Below are positions 1 through 10,402 of a DNA stretch of 64,000 nt, piece by piece. Made by a program: the position numbers and the translations under genes. Source of the DNA: Calliopum simillimum (Eukaryota > Arthropoda > Insecta > Diptera > Lauxaniidae). Below the pieces are notes generated by a model. It ran no database searches. It saw only the letters and a list, made by a program, of their open reading frames with translations, and was not told where the DNA came from. Numbering within the stretch: position 1 is the first letter of the stretch; each line of letters starts with the position of its first letter. The stretch lies in the NCBI GenBank assembly GCA_951812925.1, contig OX638368.1, positions 83,620,909 through 83,684,908 of the forward strand, given 5' to 3'.

Positions 1-533
1 GTGATAAATTTGCTAAAATTCTGAAACTAACTTTTTATCATTGAATTCTTAGTCCTAAAAAAGAATATGTGATCAAAAAGGGTATTTCGGACTTAGTTTA
101 AGAGATGTAGCCATCGGAAGATCCGGATGTATCTTCTACGAAAACCGCTACAAGTTGGGTACCCCTGGGTGGATTTGAAAAATATTTGTGTCGTATGAAA
201 GGTATTTTAACAACCTTAAAAATTTATGTTATGTGCATATTTTCAATTGGATTCATAGTTTTTGAAATATGACTTTTTTGAAATTTTTCAATTACAACAA
301 CAAATACATAAACAACACCAACAACAACAAAATACCTTTCATACGACACCAATATTTTCCAAATCCATCCAGTAGTTCCCAACATATAGAGGTTTTCATA
401 GAAGATATATCCGGATCTTCCGATGGCTATATCTTCGAAGCTAATTCCGAAAGACCCTTTTTGGTTACATATTCTTTTTAAGAACTTAGAATTCAATGAT
501 ATAAAATAAGTTTCAGAGTTTTAGCGAATTTAT
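1..533. repeat. Palindromic foldback repeat, family F1, copy 1
   Basis: The opening GTGATAAATTTGC pairs with GCGAATTTATCAC ending near 533, and the two arms (about 1-245 and 290-533) are imperfect reverse complements around a short AAC-rich loop. Small ORFs in the arms are mirror images of non-coding sequence. The arm holds a block (GTTGGGTACCCCTGG, then GGAAGATCCGGAT in the other arm) that recurs in the palindrome at 4010-4975, so the two form one family. The left end coincides with the window edge, so the unit may extend further. No transposase is visible. Confidence 0.8.
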
Positions 534-1640
534 CACTAAACGACACATGACCATTTTGACCTCCATATGACTTTGAAATCTTTTTTCTCAGACGTTCTGG
601 AAAAAAACGGACCCCAGATTCGGATTCAGGACGTCAAAGTCACTAGGAAATACATAGTCTGGTCAAAACGCCATGACATTTTTTTTTTTTTTTTGTAAAC
701 CTGTGTAATTTATCACTAGCAACATAGCGCTATGCAAATTCCCATGTTGTTTCCAAATGGTTTTTCGTCAAAAAATTATTTAAATTTTAAAGAATTTTTG
801 TGATCCCTCAAACAAATTTTTTTTAAAACTTCTGATGAATTAACATTTTCGAGATTTTTTTCTCTGAATGCAATGAAGTTTGCAAAGCTGTCTGAGAAAA
901 ATTTCTCGAGAATAATTAATCATAATAAGGCCTAATATTAAGTTTTTGCACAAATCTGTTGAAAATTTCATTATGGTTCTTTCTACAAAATTATTTCTAA
1001 GAACGCAAGCTTCTATCTGCCTGTTAGTACTTTGTGTACATATTATTGCATGGAACACTTACTGAAGATAGTGCCCAAATTTCATGAATTAGGTTAGAAA
1101 CCGTACGAGAAAGAAATATTCTGGTAGTGGCAATTGAAAGGCCGTAGTCTATTTATTACGATGCAATATATAAATCAATTTTGCAAAAAATTTCTTTTAG
1201 AACCCTTTTGTCCTATGGTCGCGAAATATTAATTAAATTTTTCTCCAAGCCATTTGGAAGTACTTCATTCATAACTATAGTAATAAATGGTAATCATATC
1301 ACTTAATATTTTCTAACTGAGAAAACTCCATTTTACTACATACTCGACACGTATGAGATACGAGTATATTGTTGGAACAAATGCGAAGATATTGCTGCAG
1401 TAAATTCACTAGATAGCAGCATAGCAGCAGGTAGCTTAAACGCTTTAAGTGCTAATACTCTGGCTTAATGCAAGAAATTTCAGCGTTTTAAGCATTTTCT
1501 TTTTACGGCCGATAAATGTTTATTTTGTGTTGCTCATTTTTTTATATTTTTTTGTGCCTTTAATGTCCATTGTCTTAAGTGTCCTTCTTGCTGACGTTAT
1601 TTGTTGATTGTTGTTGTTGAACTTGTAGGTTCGCTTATAA
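534..1640. other. AT-rich interval, no gene recognised
   Basis: Contains a poly(T) run near 680 and short low-complexity tracts. The AATTTATCACTA motif that ends the flanking palindrome is seen again near 705. No reading frame resembles a known protein. Confidence 0.5.
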
Positions 1641-1765
1641 CCCAAGGGGAAAAGTAGTGCTTCAAAAACCCTTCTGAAGTGCATCCTTTTCACCAATAAG
1701 CGCTTCCGCTCCGTAAGAACAATACTTTCTTTTTTACATTGCATGTCATAGGATGTAAGCGAGCA

Positions 1766-1831
1766 AAAGCTTACCGCAGCCTTACCAAAAAAGAGTTTTT
1801 AAAGCGCTTATTTGTAATGCTGCGGTAAGCG
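1766..1831. repeat. Short hairpin
   Basis: AGCTTACCGCAGC near 1769 pairs with GCTGCGGTAAGC near 1819, giving a stem with a loop of about 35 bases. It lies inside the CCCAAG-ended element and may be an internal subrepeat. Confidence 0.5.
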
Positions 1832-1875
1832 TTTTTTCAATAAAATTAAAAAAAAGAAAAAAAAGAAAGAAAAAA

Positions 1876-1996
1876 AAAAAAAACTGGCCGCGCCAGGATT
1901 TGAATCCACGACCCTCCGCGTGCTAGATATTTTTTTCTTACATTTACCAACCATTTAGACCGCACCACCAACGCCCGATGATATGAAAAGGTATTA
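1876..1996 (-). repeat. tRNA-derived SINE-like fragment
   Basis: On the minus strand the segment has a B-box-like GTGGATTCAAATCCTGGC preceded at tRNA spacing by an A-box-like GGTGCGGTCTAAATGG. The intervening part is too long and unstructured for a working tRNA, so this looks like a tRNA-derived SINE or a decayed tRNA copy. Confidence 0.4.
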
Positions 1997-2038
1997 AATT
2001 TGTATATTAAGCAAATGCTGTCCTGCAGCATTACATAG

Positions 2039-2456
2039 AATCATTGTGCAATCAGTTTCAATTCAAGTAAGCAAAAGTAAATAAAAATGAGAAATTAAAA
2101 TAGAAAAGTGAAATAAAAAAGGTTGAATAAAAAATATTTTAATAAAAAAAAAAAATAAAGCAAAAACAAATAAAAAAACGGAAAAAAAAAAAAATCACCC
2201 GGGCTGGGTTCGAACTCACGTTGTTCTTACTGCAACCTTATAAAAAATCATTGTGTAATCACTTTCAATTCGGTTTAACAAAAGTAAATTAATAAGAGAA
2301 AGGAAAATAGAAAAGTGAAATAAAAGATGTTGAATAAAAAATATTTAATTAAAAAAAAAAATAAAGCAAAAAAAGTAAAAAAAAGTAAAAAAAAAAATCT
2401 CCCGGGCTGGGTTCGAACACACGTTGTTCTTACTGCAACCTTATAAAAAATCATTG
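2039..2456. repeat. Tandem duplication, two units of about 205 bp
   Basis: Two consecutive units share the order AATCATTGTG, an A-rich stretch, GTTGAATAAAAAATATT, then CCCGGGCTGGGTTCGAAC and TTCTTACTGCAACC. The GGGTTCGAAC core resembles a tRNA B box read on the minus strand (GTTCGAACCC). The copies differ at scattered positions, so the duplication is not recent. Confidence 0.65.
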
Positions 2457-2537
2457 TGATAGTGCTTCTAAATTTCTATGGGGACAAGCACTTTTGAAGT
2501 GCTTGGATCAGAAGCGCTAGAAATTTTTCCTCTTGGG

Positions 2538-3442
2538 AAGTATTTCACGCACACTCATGTATACGCACACACTCATGCACACAAATTGAATGATTCCCCT
2601 TACATAAGCGCATGGAATTTATTATGCTTAGGAATAATTTATAATTCGTAAAAAGAATTCTGTTGAATCCAACCAGTCAGTATGTTAGGAAGTAGTCTCG
2701 CCATAACAACAGCACAAGCGCGCTAGAAATGAGAATTCAAGACGTTAATGCCATGATACTTTCTTTTGAATTAAAGAGCTTATTTCAATGAAACCTCTAT
2801 TTCCCATACGTGGTTCTTTGTTTATTGTTACAATTTAAAAGAAGAAAGGCCGGGACATTTTTTTTTTTTTCATCGCGCCAAAATGTCTCAAAGCCCACCT
2901 GTATTTATATTCCTGACCTATGACCTACATATTTAATGCTATCACCTCTAAAGGTTTAGCTGTGTTTCTATTGTGCAATGTGGGACATCAGAATCTGATT
3001 TTGTTTATTTGTTTGTGTTGTTTTTCCTTGTGGATTCGGAATCCAACCGACCGATCTTATTAGTATCCGAAAATGATACGTGGTCATAGGCTGCAAAAAT
3101 ATGCGGTACCAAGCCCAAAAAAAGAAAAAAAATACGCCGTCAACTCAAAAAACATGAACGAAATGAAACGTACTATATATTTGAAAAGATGGGTGTGATA
3201 ATTTTTCAATAAATTTCAAATTTTCAAATAATTTTTTTGTTTATTTTTTTATTTTAATGTAACTTTTTTTAATATTTTCAATGTTTTATGTTTTCGCGTT
3301 ACTTCTCGACTTGTCTTTTTTTTGTTCAAAATTTTTGATCCTCTTCAATGTTGTGTGAACTTTTTAATGTTATTCCATATTTTCTAACTTTCTCGATGTA
3401 CGTAGGTACTTTATTAATAAGGGTTAACCCTTAACAACCCAC
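2538..3442. other. Interval without recognised gene
   Basis: AT-rich, with short CA-rich and poly(T) tracts. No coding similarity or clear repeat boundary was seen. Confidence 0.45.
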
Positions 3443-3460
3443 TGGTTCCGGCAGGAACCA
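3443..3460. repeat. 18 bp palindrome TGGTTCC-N4-GGAACCA, copy 1
   Basis: Both 7-base arms are perfect inverted complements around CGGC (positions 8-11 as GGCA in register). The same arrangement occurs at 7227-7244 and 10311-10328. It lies just outside the TA-flanked element that starts at 3515. Confidence 0.6.
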
Positions 3461-4009
3461 ACTAACTAAAATCAAAATTTCATTAAACAAATTTCTTTTA
3501 AACTTCCCGCTGTACACTCAAAAAAATATGACGGTAAAAACAACAAATTTAACAGTAAAAACAATTGTAAAAACAGTCAAAAAGACTCCCATTACATTTA
3601 CAGTCATTTTAACTGGAAATTGTAGGTCATTTTTTTTTTACTGTCTTTTACAATTTATTGCAACCGACAGTCAAAAATTACAGTCAAATGACAAAAACTG
3701 TTTTTTATCAAATGACTGTAAATCGCAGTTATTTAAATGGTTTTACAGTCAAAAATTCAATTACTGTTTTTTCTAGATTAACTGTAATTTACAGTTATTT
3801 TAATTGTTTTAAAGTCAAAATTAAATAACGATTTTTTTTTTTTTTTTTATTTATTCATCTAGTGCAGCTTACATTTTATAAAAATTTATTGAAAATACAG
3901 TAGTTTGTGTAGTTATATTTAAATGAAAAATTTTACTTTAGCGACTGTTGTTGTTTTTTTGTTTTGCCCAAATAGGGCTCTAGAAATTAATTACAACAAC
4001 AACAACAAA

Positions 4010-4975
4010 AAGTTCGGGTCGAACCTATTTTCGGAGATATTGCCATCGCAAGATCGGGATATATCTTTAATAAAAATCAGTATAAGTTGGGAACCCCTGG
4101 ATGGATTTTGAAAATATTGATGTTATATGAAATGTATTTTACCGGATTTTATAATTACTCTACAAAATTTTCCAATTTGAGTGACAGTTTTCGAGATATG
4201 AGAATTTTTCAAAAATTCACCCCATTTTTTTCCCAAAAAATCGTTATTTTTCCATCTTTAATAAATTTCTATAGAAAAAACAAAAATGACCCAAATCAAT
4301 TTTCTTGAAATTAGGAACTTTTAACAACAACAATGCCAGAACAGACAACAAATACAACAACTTTACTACTACTTAAACAACAGTAATTTTAAATAAGAGT
4401 AGGGGTAAATGGAGGGCCTACGGCCGCAGCTCAGAATTTAAAACTCCCAAAAATCCAACACTGGCTTTGAGGTGGCCTTCATATATCCAATACATAGTTT
4501 GGTAGCCAAATTGAGTTGTTGTTGTAGTAGTAAAGTTGTTGTTGTTCTGGCATTCTTGTTAAAAGTTCCTAGTTTCAAGGAAATTATTTGGTCTATTTTT
4601 GTTTTTTTCTATAGAAATTTATTAATGATGCAATTTCAGATACATGTTGCATATCAAATGAAAGGAAATATATTGGGCTTCCTAATTTAGTTATGAAAGT
4701 TATAGGTTAATAATACATTTTTTGGGAAAAATAAGGTTTTTTTGGGAAAAAAATGGGGTGAATTTTTGAAAAATTGTCCTATCTCGAAAACTATGACTCA
4801 AATTGAAAAAAATTTTTAAAGCAATTACAAAGTCCGATAAAATACCTTTAATATGACATCAATATTTTTAAAATGCATTCAGGGGTTCCCAACTTATACC
4901 GTTTTTTATAAAAGATATATCCAGATCTTCCGATGGCTATATCTCCGAAAGTAGACCCGTTCAGACATTTTTGAT
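4010..4975. repeat. Palindromic foldback repeat, family F1, copy 2
   Basis: Arms 4010-4384 and 4511-4975 are imperfect reverse complements: TATAAGTTGGGAACCCCTGG on the left is mirrored by CAGGGGTTCCCAACTTATA on the right. Poly(AAC)-rich stretches pair near the loop, and the loop (4385-4510) contains the small palindrome GGCCTACGGCC. It shares arm sequence with the unit at 1-533. Reading frames inside are palindrome shadows. Confidence 0.8.
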
Positions 4976-5299
4976 TGCATAGTCTTCCTTAGAATCAAAA
5001 ACTTAACAAACCAAACTAGGTTTAAAAAAAAAAAATATTAACAGTCGCTAATCTAACGTTAAGCAAAAACAAATTCTATCAAATTAAACATCGCCTATAA
5101 TGAGTTGTGTTAAGCACACAGCCAACATTTGAAAAACACACAGCAACCAACCTATATTTTGTGAAGAAATGTGTACCAGGATGTCCCTCCGTATTCGGTA
5201 GGCATTGTACTTTAAACTTAGCCAAGTCTTTGTGAGAATGTTCCTTATACCAGATGAATGCAGGTGTTGCAGGTTCCTGTGCGCTTTTCAGTAAAATAT

Positions 5300-5367
5300 C
5301 TATTTTTGGAAAAAAAAGAAACCAAATTAGATTATTCCACATAACAAATCACATATTTTATACTTAC
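5300..5367 (-). other. Fossil intron in the neuroglian-like fragment
   Basis: On the minus strand, GTAAGT at 5367-5362 and a T-rich tract ending ATAG at 5300 frame a 68-nt interval. Flanking sequence continues the neuroglian similarity (KMGEGE before, YFTEK after), then changes frame to reach AQEPATPAF. The size and signals are typical of short fly introns. Confidence 0.65.
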
Positions 5368-5797
5368 TCTTCACCCTCGCCCATTTTTGTTGTCGCCTCA
5401 ATAGATATTCTGTGTTTAGTATTTGGTTTTAAGCCGTCCATTTTCATTGCCGTTCTATTGGGATCGGTAATGTGCGGCTCGTATTCACGTCGCTCACCCA
5501 CAAAGGTGCTTTTAACCTCTTCGAAATAAATTTTATAACCAGTGAGTTTGCCATTAGGACTTAATGGTTTCTTCCGTGTCAATCAAAAAGTCGGTGAACC
5601 TTACGTGTATCAAAATCAATTACAGCGCTAGGTGGGCCATTGAAACGTCCATTATAGACAAGCACACACACTTTTGAATTTTATAGCCCTTGAAATGACC
5701 ACGCACAGATTCTACACTGACGGGATTTCAACCGAGTACGGCTGAAGTTGCGCTAGTATTTTGAATCATTGTAAAGTTGGTCGGAGCTTCTAGGGAT

Positions 5798-5874
5798 CTT
5801 GCATGAAAAACAATAAAAACAATTTCAATATTTTCACTTTTTTCGAACTCTGTACATTGCTTAATCAAACTTAC
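5798..5874 (-). other. Second fossil intron in the neuroglian-like fragment
   Basis: GTAAGT at 5874-5869 follows codons for GYSGED, and CAAG at 5801-5798 precedes the segment encoding SLEAPTNF. The 77-nt interval is intron-sized. Joining the two exons leaves the frame one base short of the expected phase, in keeping with decay. Confidence 0.6.
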
Positions 5875-5990
5875 GATCTTCTCCAGAATAGCCGAAAATT
5901 TCTTCTGCGTCGTCCACTTTGGATTCACTACTTTAATCAAAGTTTCAGTATAAACAAGGGTGCGTTCACTTTGCCGAATTTTTAGCGACT

Positions 5991-6660
5991 TTTTTATTTG
6001 CAAAGGGCTAGTTTACATAGACATTCATAATTAAAATAATCATATATTTGGTGATTATTTTAATCATGAAATAAATGAGCAAACGATGCCACGAAATCAA
6101 ACAGAGTTGTGTTTTAAAATATTTCACAAAAACAGAGTTGGGTTGTAAAATGTTTCACAATTTTTTCCTTTTGGGAGTAAAATAATACAGTTTTCGTGAA
6201 GAAATCTACGAGATGGATGAAATAAGTGGTTAATAGCAACATAATTTGAGAGTCTATACAAAATTAACTCACAGTTTGACACAAATTTGTTGCATGAAAA
6301 AATAATACAAAAATGTATTAAAATTCATGATTATAGTTGCGCAACTATCTTGTCTGAATCGAGTTTGTATAGCAAATCTCTCGTGTGGTCGCTCACGTAT
6401 GCAGCTATGTAGAATCGGATAGTTGCCCAACTAACCTGTCTGGCTCTTAATCGAGAAATTTATTAATTGAAAATAAAATTCACAGATCTTATTTTATGTC
6501 TTTTAAACAAATAAACAAATTTATTAATTTTTAAACAAGAAAAGACTTGCTAACTTAGATAAAAAAATTTTTATTTTATCAAAGTTTTTTAAAGGGAAAC
6601 TATTTGGCCGCGCTGAAGGTAAAATTTTAAAGTCGCGTAAAATTCTTAGTACTTTTTTGG
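5991..6660. other. Interior of the TIR element, no gene recognised
   Basis: AT-rich, with an AATAATCATATATTTGGTGATTATT hairpin-like stretch near 6036-6062 (described by position only as a short inverted repeat). No coding similarity was seen. Confidence 0.4.
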
Positions 6661-7226
6661 CGTCGTATTAGATATGTGACTGATTTTGACCTCAAAATAA
6701 TAGTTTTTTTGACTGTTAAAAACCGTAAATTTCCGTCATTTTATATCTCTAGAAATGACTGTAAAATTTAACTGCAAAATATATTTTACTTACCTTCACA
6801 GTAGAAATAAAAATAACTGTCGAAGAACAGTCAAAAATGTATTTTCATAGAAAAATGACTATTTTTACAGTAAAAATAACTACAACTGTAAAATTCAAAA
6901 TTGACTGTAAATTTTGACTGTTACTTTACCTACAAATTTTTTTGAGTGTAACTTCAAAAATGTATGTTGATCCAAGAGCCACCGTTTGCGTCCATAGCCG
7001 CTTGAATCCAACATCATTTGACAGCTGTATATTCAGTAGGAGATTCAATTTCAAGAAAAACACTTTGTAAAATTTCTTTTTTTTTTTAAATTTACTTTTG
7101 TGGTAAATTCACTATTATCAAAGATGTAAAAAATATTTTTTTGACCGTTAAATGGTCTAGAAGCTATTGTAAGTTTTAGAAAAAAAATTTGGATTTTACT
7201 TTAGCGGATTTTTTTGCATTTATCGT

Positions 7227-7244
7227 TGGTTCCTTGCGGAACCA
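7227..7244. repeat. 18 bp palindrome TGGTTCC-N4-GGAACCA, copy 2
   Basis: TGGTTCC and GGAACCA arms as at 3443-3460. Its wider context (CACCCGG on the right side) matches, in inverted orientation, the context of the copy at 10311-10328 (CCGGGTG on its left side). Confidence 0.6.
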
Positions 7245-7330
7245 TCAAGCACCCGGAGTTTGAAATTCATACAGCAAATATCACTCATACATCTTATGGT
7301 GCTTATTAAATGTAACGAAAATTTTTATAT

Positions 7331-7772
7331 TTTACTAGTTGCCCGGGAGCGACTTCGTTCGCCCATTCCCGATACCCTTTAAAAATGTACGTACTTAATC
7401 TCATCCATATCTGTCACACAGTCTCAGAAGGTCTTTTTTTATATCGTTTTATTGGATATTTTTCCAGCTGATGTTATTCGTCCCGGTGCCAGGTTTTTAA
7501 TAGTCCGGCCGATGCCAAGGGAATTTCAAATTAGACTTTGCCCTAGAATCTCTCTCAAAAGCAAAAAATCATGCGAATTGGATATGGGATTATGGGATTT
7601 TCCAAGGACCCGGACAAAGCCGAGAGTATTTCGAAATAAAATGTATCCTTAAACCTTGCAATGCAAAATATCTATAAAGGAGAGAAAAAATCATTCAAAT
7701 CGGACGAATGGTTCTCGAGTTATGGAGACACAGACACACGTTGTATCTTATATATTTAGTAGGATGATTTTG
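7331..7772 (+). repeat. Dispersed-repeat-like segment
   Basis: Begins AGTTGCCCGGGAGCGACTTC and ends with TTCAAATCGGACGAATGG, TCTCGAGTTATGGAGACACA and a TATATATTTAGTAGGATG tail. This layout (CCCGGG..GCGACTTCGTTCGCC start, then an AAATCGG phrase, a bracket of ACAGACACAC, and a TATA-rich end) resembles repeat ends seen widely in insect genomes. The similar phrase CAAATCGGTCAGTTAG at about 40432 ends in the same kind of tail. No ORF of note; class unknown. Confidence 0.4.
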
Positions 7773-7943
7773 GAATGACATTGCTGTATTGGTATGAATT
7801 CAATTTCGCCTAAGCAACGTTGTATATTAATCAGAACATATCGAGGAAGGAAATCCGCGATGCAACAATCCGAACTGATTGTACCACACAAAGATTTCAT
7901 GCCAAATTTGTGTTTTTGCCTGAAAAACGCTGTTTCAGTAAGA

Positions 7944-10182
7944 TTTTAGCCCAGGCAAATTAGCATAAAAATAGACGTTAAATAACAATAATTAGGGGAA
8001 AGCTGAAAATCGGTACAGACCTTAAAAACACCATTACAAATAATCTGTCAAAATTCCCCATTGATCCCATGTGAGCTAAAAAAGTTATTCAAGGTCAGAG
8101 GCCACACAAAATAGTTTTTTGGAAATATCTCGCCAGCGGTAACTTCTAGAGAAAAATTTTTGTCGGCAATTTTGTAGCTTATAAAATTTCCTATAAAAAC
8201 GTTACACATTTTGTTTTCATGCGATTTATAGTTTGGAAGATATCCTAATTTAAATTGAGGCAAAAATTATTAAAATGTGTGTGCCGCTTATGAGTGCGCA
8301 TAGTGATGTTTTGAGCTTTAAATTTAATTATCTCAAGAACGGTGAGTCAGACGTTAAAAGTAAAAATACCATTTATAGGGAATTGCTTGCTTTACAAACT
8401 GCATGTTGTTTTTCTTTCGTGCGGTGCATAGTTTAGGAGATATCTTTCGACAATCCTGAAATTTTGAAAAAAATAATTTTTTAAAAATATCTCAGAAACG
8501 ATGTGCCCTAGGAAAAATTTTTTCATCCATTTTGTAGTACGTGCGATTCCCTATGACGGTCTCTCCGAACACTTTTTTCGTCCGACTAACCGTTCATGAG
8601 ATATCGCGATTTGAAAATCATTCGAAAATCAACTTTCAAATTATTTTACAATGCACACTCGTATGCCGCAAGGTCTTTGCTTTGCCGTTGCTACGTCGAC
8701 TGCGCACATTATCGTTTTCAGGGTTGTCACATCGTATTTTTTTAAGGAATTCTTAAAGCATACAATTTAGCAAAATAAAAAAATAAATTTTTGTTTTAAA
8801 AAGTTTATATAAACTTTAAAAGTTGAACATTCACTTTTAGGGTTGCCACCTGGTTTTTTTTCGTATATTTGGCTTAATCCATATACTATAAAAATAAAAA
8901 AAAATTTAGTTTTGAAACGCTTAGATAAAGTTTATAAAAATCCATTATACATTTTTAGGGTTGCCACCTAGTCATTCTACAAAATTTTGATTAAATCTCA
9001 CTTTTTTTTCGACTTAATTGAATTTTTTGGCCTTTAAATATGGTCAGGTGAAACACTGAAAGCTTTGTTTATTTTTTGAAGAGATTATTTAATCGTATTT
9101 GAAAGCCAAAAAATTCAAATAAGTCGAAAAAAAGTGAGATTTAATCAAAATTTTGTAGAATGACTAGGTGGTAACCCTAAAAATGTATAATGGATTTTTA
9201 TAAACTTTATCTAAGCGTTTCAAAACTAAATTTTTTTTTATTTTTATAGCATATGGATTAAGCCAAATATACGAAAAAAAAACCAGGTGGCAACCCTAAA
9301 AGTGAATGTTCAACTTTTAAAGTTTATATAAACTTTTTAAAACAAAAATTTATTTTTTTATTTTGCTAAATTGTATGCTTTAAGAATTCCTTAAAAAAAT
9401 ACGATGTGACAACCCTGAAAACGATAATGTGCGCAGTCGACGTAGCAACGGCAAAGCAAAGACCTTGCGGCATACGAGTGTGCATTGTAAAATAATTTGA
9501 AAGTTGATTTTCGAATGATTTTCAAATCGCGATATCTCATGAACGGTTAGTCGGACGAAAAAAGTGTTCGGAGAGACCGTCATAGGGAATCGCACGTACT
9601 ACAAAATGGATGAAAAAATTTTTCCTAGGGCACATCGTTTCTGAGATATTTTTAAAAAATTATTTTTTTCAAAATTTCAGGATTGTCGAAAGATATCTCC
9701 TAAACTATGCACCGCACGAAAGAAAAACAACATGCAGTTTGTAAAGCAAGCAATTCCCTATAAATGGTATTTTTACTTTCAACGTCTGACTCACCGTTCT
9801 TGAGATAATTAAATTTAAAGCTCAAAACATCACTATGCGCACTCATAAGCGGCACACACATTTTAATAATTTTTGCCTCAATTTAAATTAGGATATCTTC
9901 CAAACTATAAATCGCATGAAAACAAAATGTGTAACGTTTTTATAGGAAATTTTATAAGCTACAAAATTGCCGACAAAAATTTTTCTCTAGAAGTTACCGC
10001 TGGCGAGATATTTCCACAAAACTATTTTTTGTGTCCTTTGACCTTGAATAACTTTTTTAGCTCACATGGGATCAATGGGGACTTTTGACAGATTATTTGT
10101 AATGGTGTTTTTAAGGTCTGTACCAATTTTCAGCTTTCCCCTAATTATTGTTATTGCAAATGCTAATTTGCCTGGACTAAAA
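7944..10182. repeat. 2.2 kb near-perfect palindrome, family F2, copy 1
   Basis: TTTTAG plus CCAGGCAAATTAGC at 7944 is mirrored by GCTAATTTGCCTGGACTAAAA ending at 10182 (given in two parts). Arms of about 1.1 kb (7944-9040 and 9100-10182) are almost identical in inverse; translated fragments in one arm are duplicated with one or two changes in the other, proving the symmetry. Loop about 60 bp. The inner part is homologous to the palindrome at 42025-43427. No coding sequence is credible; GATATCTC-type blocks recur in the arms. Confidence 0.92.
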
Positions 10183-10310
10183 ACTAAATGCGGTTGCTGA
10201 TAGATTTATGCTCATTTCTTTCATTTTTATGCAGTTTTATTTAATATTTCTCTGGAAAAGTTCTTTGTTACAAAAATCATATTTTTAAATTTTGATGTCC
10301 GGGTGCCTAG

Positions 10311-10328
10311 TGGTTCCGCTAGGAACCA
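10311..10328. repeat. 18 bp palindrome TGGTTCC-N4-GGAACCA, copy 3
   Basis: TGGTTCCGCTAGGAACCA, preceded by CCGGGTGCCTAG. Together with the copy at 7227-7244 it brackets the F2 palindrome in inverted orientation. Confidence 0.6.
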
Positions 10329-10402
10329 ATCAGATATTTTTTACCTAATTCTGGTAAATGTCAACTATGCTCAAAGTCGTAGAACAAAAGTTTAATATGT
10401 TA

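Larger units (their letters stand above)
1641..2537. mobile_element. Non-autonomous element with CCCAAG...CTTGGG ends
   Basis: The left end CCCAAGGGGAAAAGTAGTGC is matched by the inverted right end, which reads CCCAAGAGGAAAAATTT on the opposite strand. Several GAAGCGC/GCGCTTC-type motifs lie inside both ends. A second element with the same kind of ends is at 41898-43680, and both are preceded by ATAA. The interior holds tRNA-like segments and a tandem duplication. No coding capacity is seen. The class is not fixed: CCC...GGG ends recall piggyBac, but no TTAA duplication is visible. Confidence 0.55.
5120..5990 (-). pseudogene. Nrg-like: Broken neuroglian-like fragment (fibronectin III region)
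   Basis: On the minus strand, short stretches follow the order of the fibronectin type III part of the L1-family adhesion protein Neuroglian: ESKVDDAEEIFGYSGED (about 5925-5876), SLEAPTNFTM, ESVRGHFKGYKIQ, NGRFNGPPSAVIDFDT, LSPNGKLTGYKIYFEEVK, VGERREYEPHITDP, LKPNTKHRISIEATTKMGEG, and LPNTEGHPGTHFFTKYR (ending about 5150). Compared with the fly protein from memory, there are two internal gaps (after GYKIQ and after DFDT), a stop where a tryptophan is expected (LG*NPVS) and frame changes. Two GT-AG intervals of intron size remain (5300-5367, 68 nt; 5798-5874, 77 nt), so the copy was made at DNA level and is not a processed retrocopy. It lies inside the inverted-repeat element 3515-6948. It is very unlikely to encode protein. 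Confidence 0.85.
3515..6948. mobile_element. TA-flanked inverted-repeat element carrying captured DNA
   Basis: The ends CACTCAAAAAAAT (3515) and ATTTTTTTGAGTG (ending 6948) are inverted repeats, each flanked directly by TA, as expected for a Tc1/mariner-type insertion. About 300 bp inside each end is packed with ACAGT/ACTGT motifs. No transposase is present. Between the ends lie an F1 palindrome (4010-4975) and a broken neuroglian-like fragment (about 5120-5990). It looks like a non-autonomous element that acquired a piece of host gene; alternatively the ends belong to two separate MITEs that happen to bracket unrelated DNA. Confidence 0.6.

Noticed and set aside
1876..2440. True tRNA genes
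   Set aside because: B-box-like cores are present, but the acceptor stem and anticodon arm cannot be formed and the A/B spacing is wrong; better seen as SINE relics.
5254..5529. Plus-strand 91-codon ORF
   Set aside because: Antisense of the neuroglian-like relic, whose similarity is on the minus strand.
8048..10088. Four 71-codon ORFs that occur as identical pairs on opposite strands
   Set aside because: They are mirror images created by the palindrome; codon content is that of AT-rich non-coding DNA and there is no similarity to any protein family.
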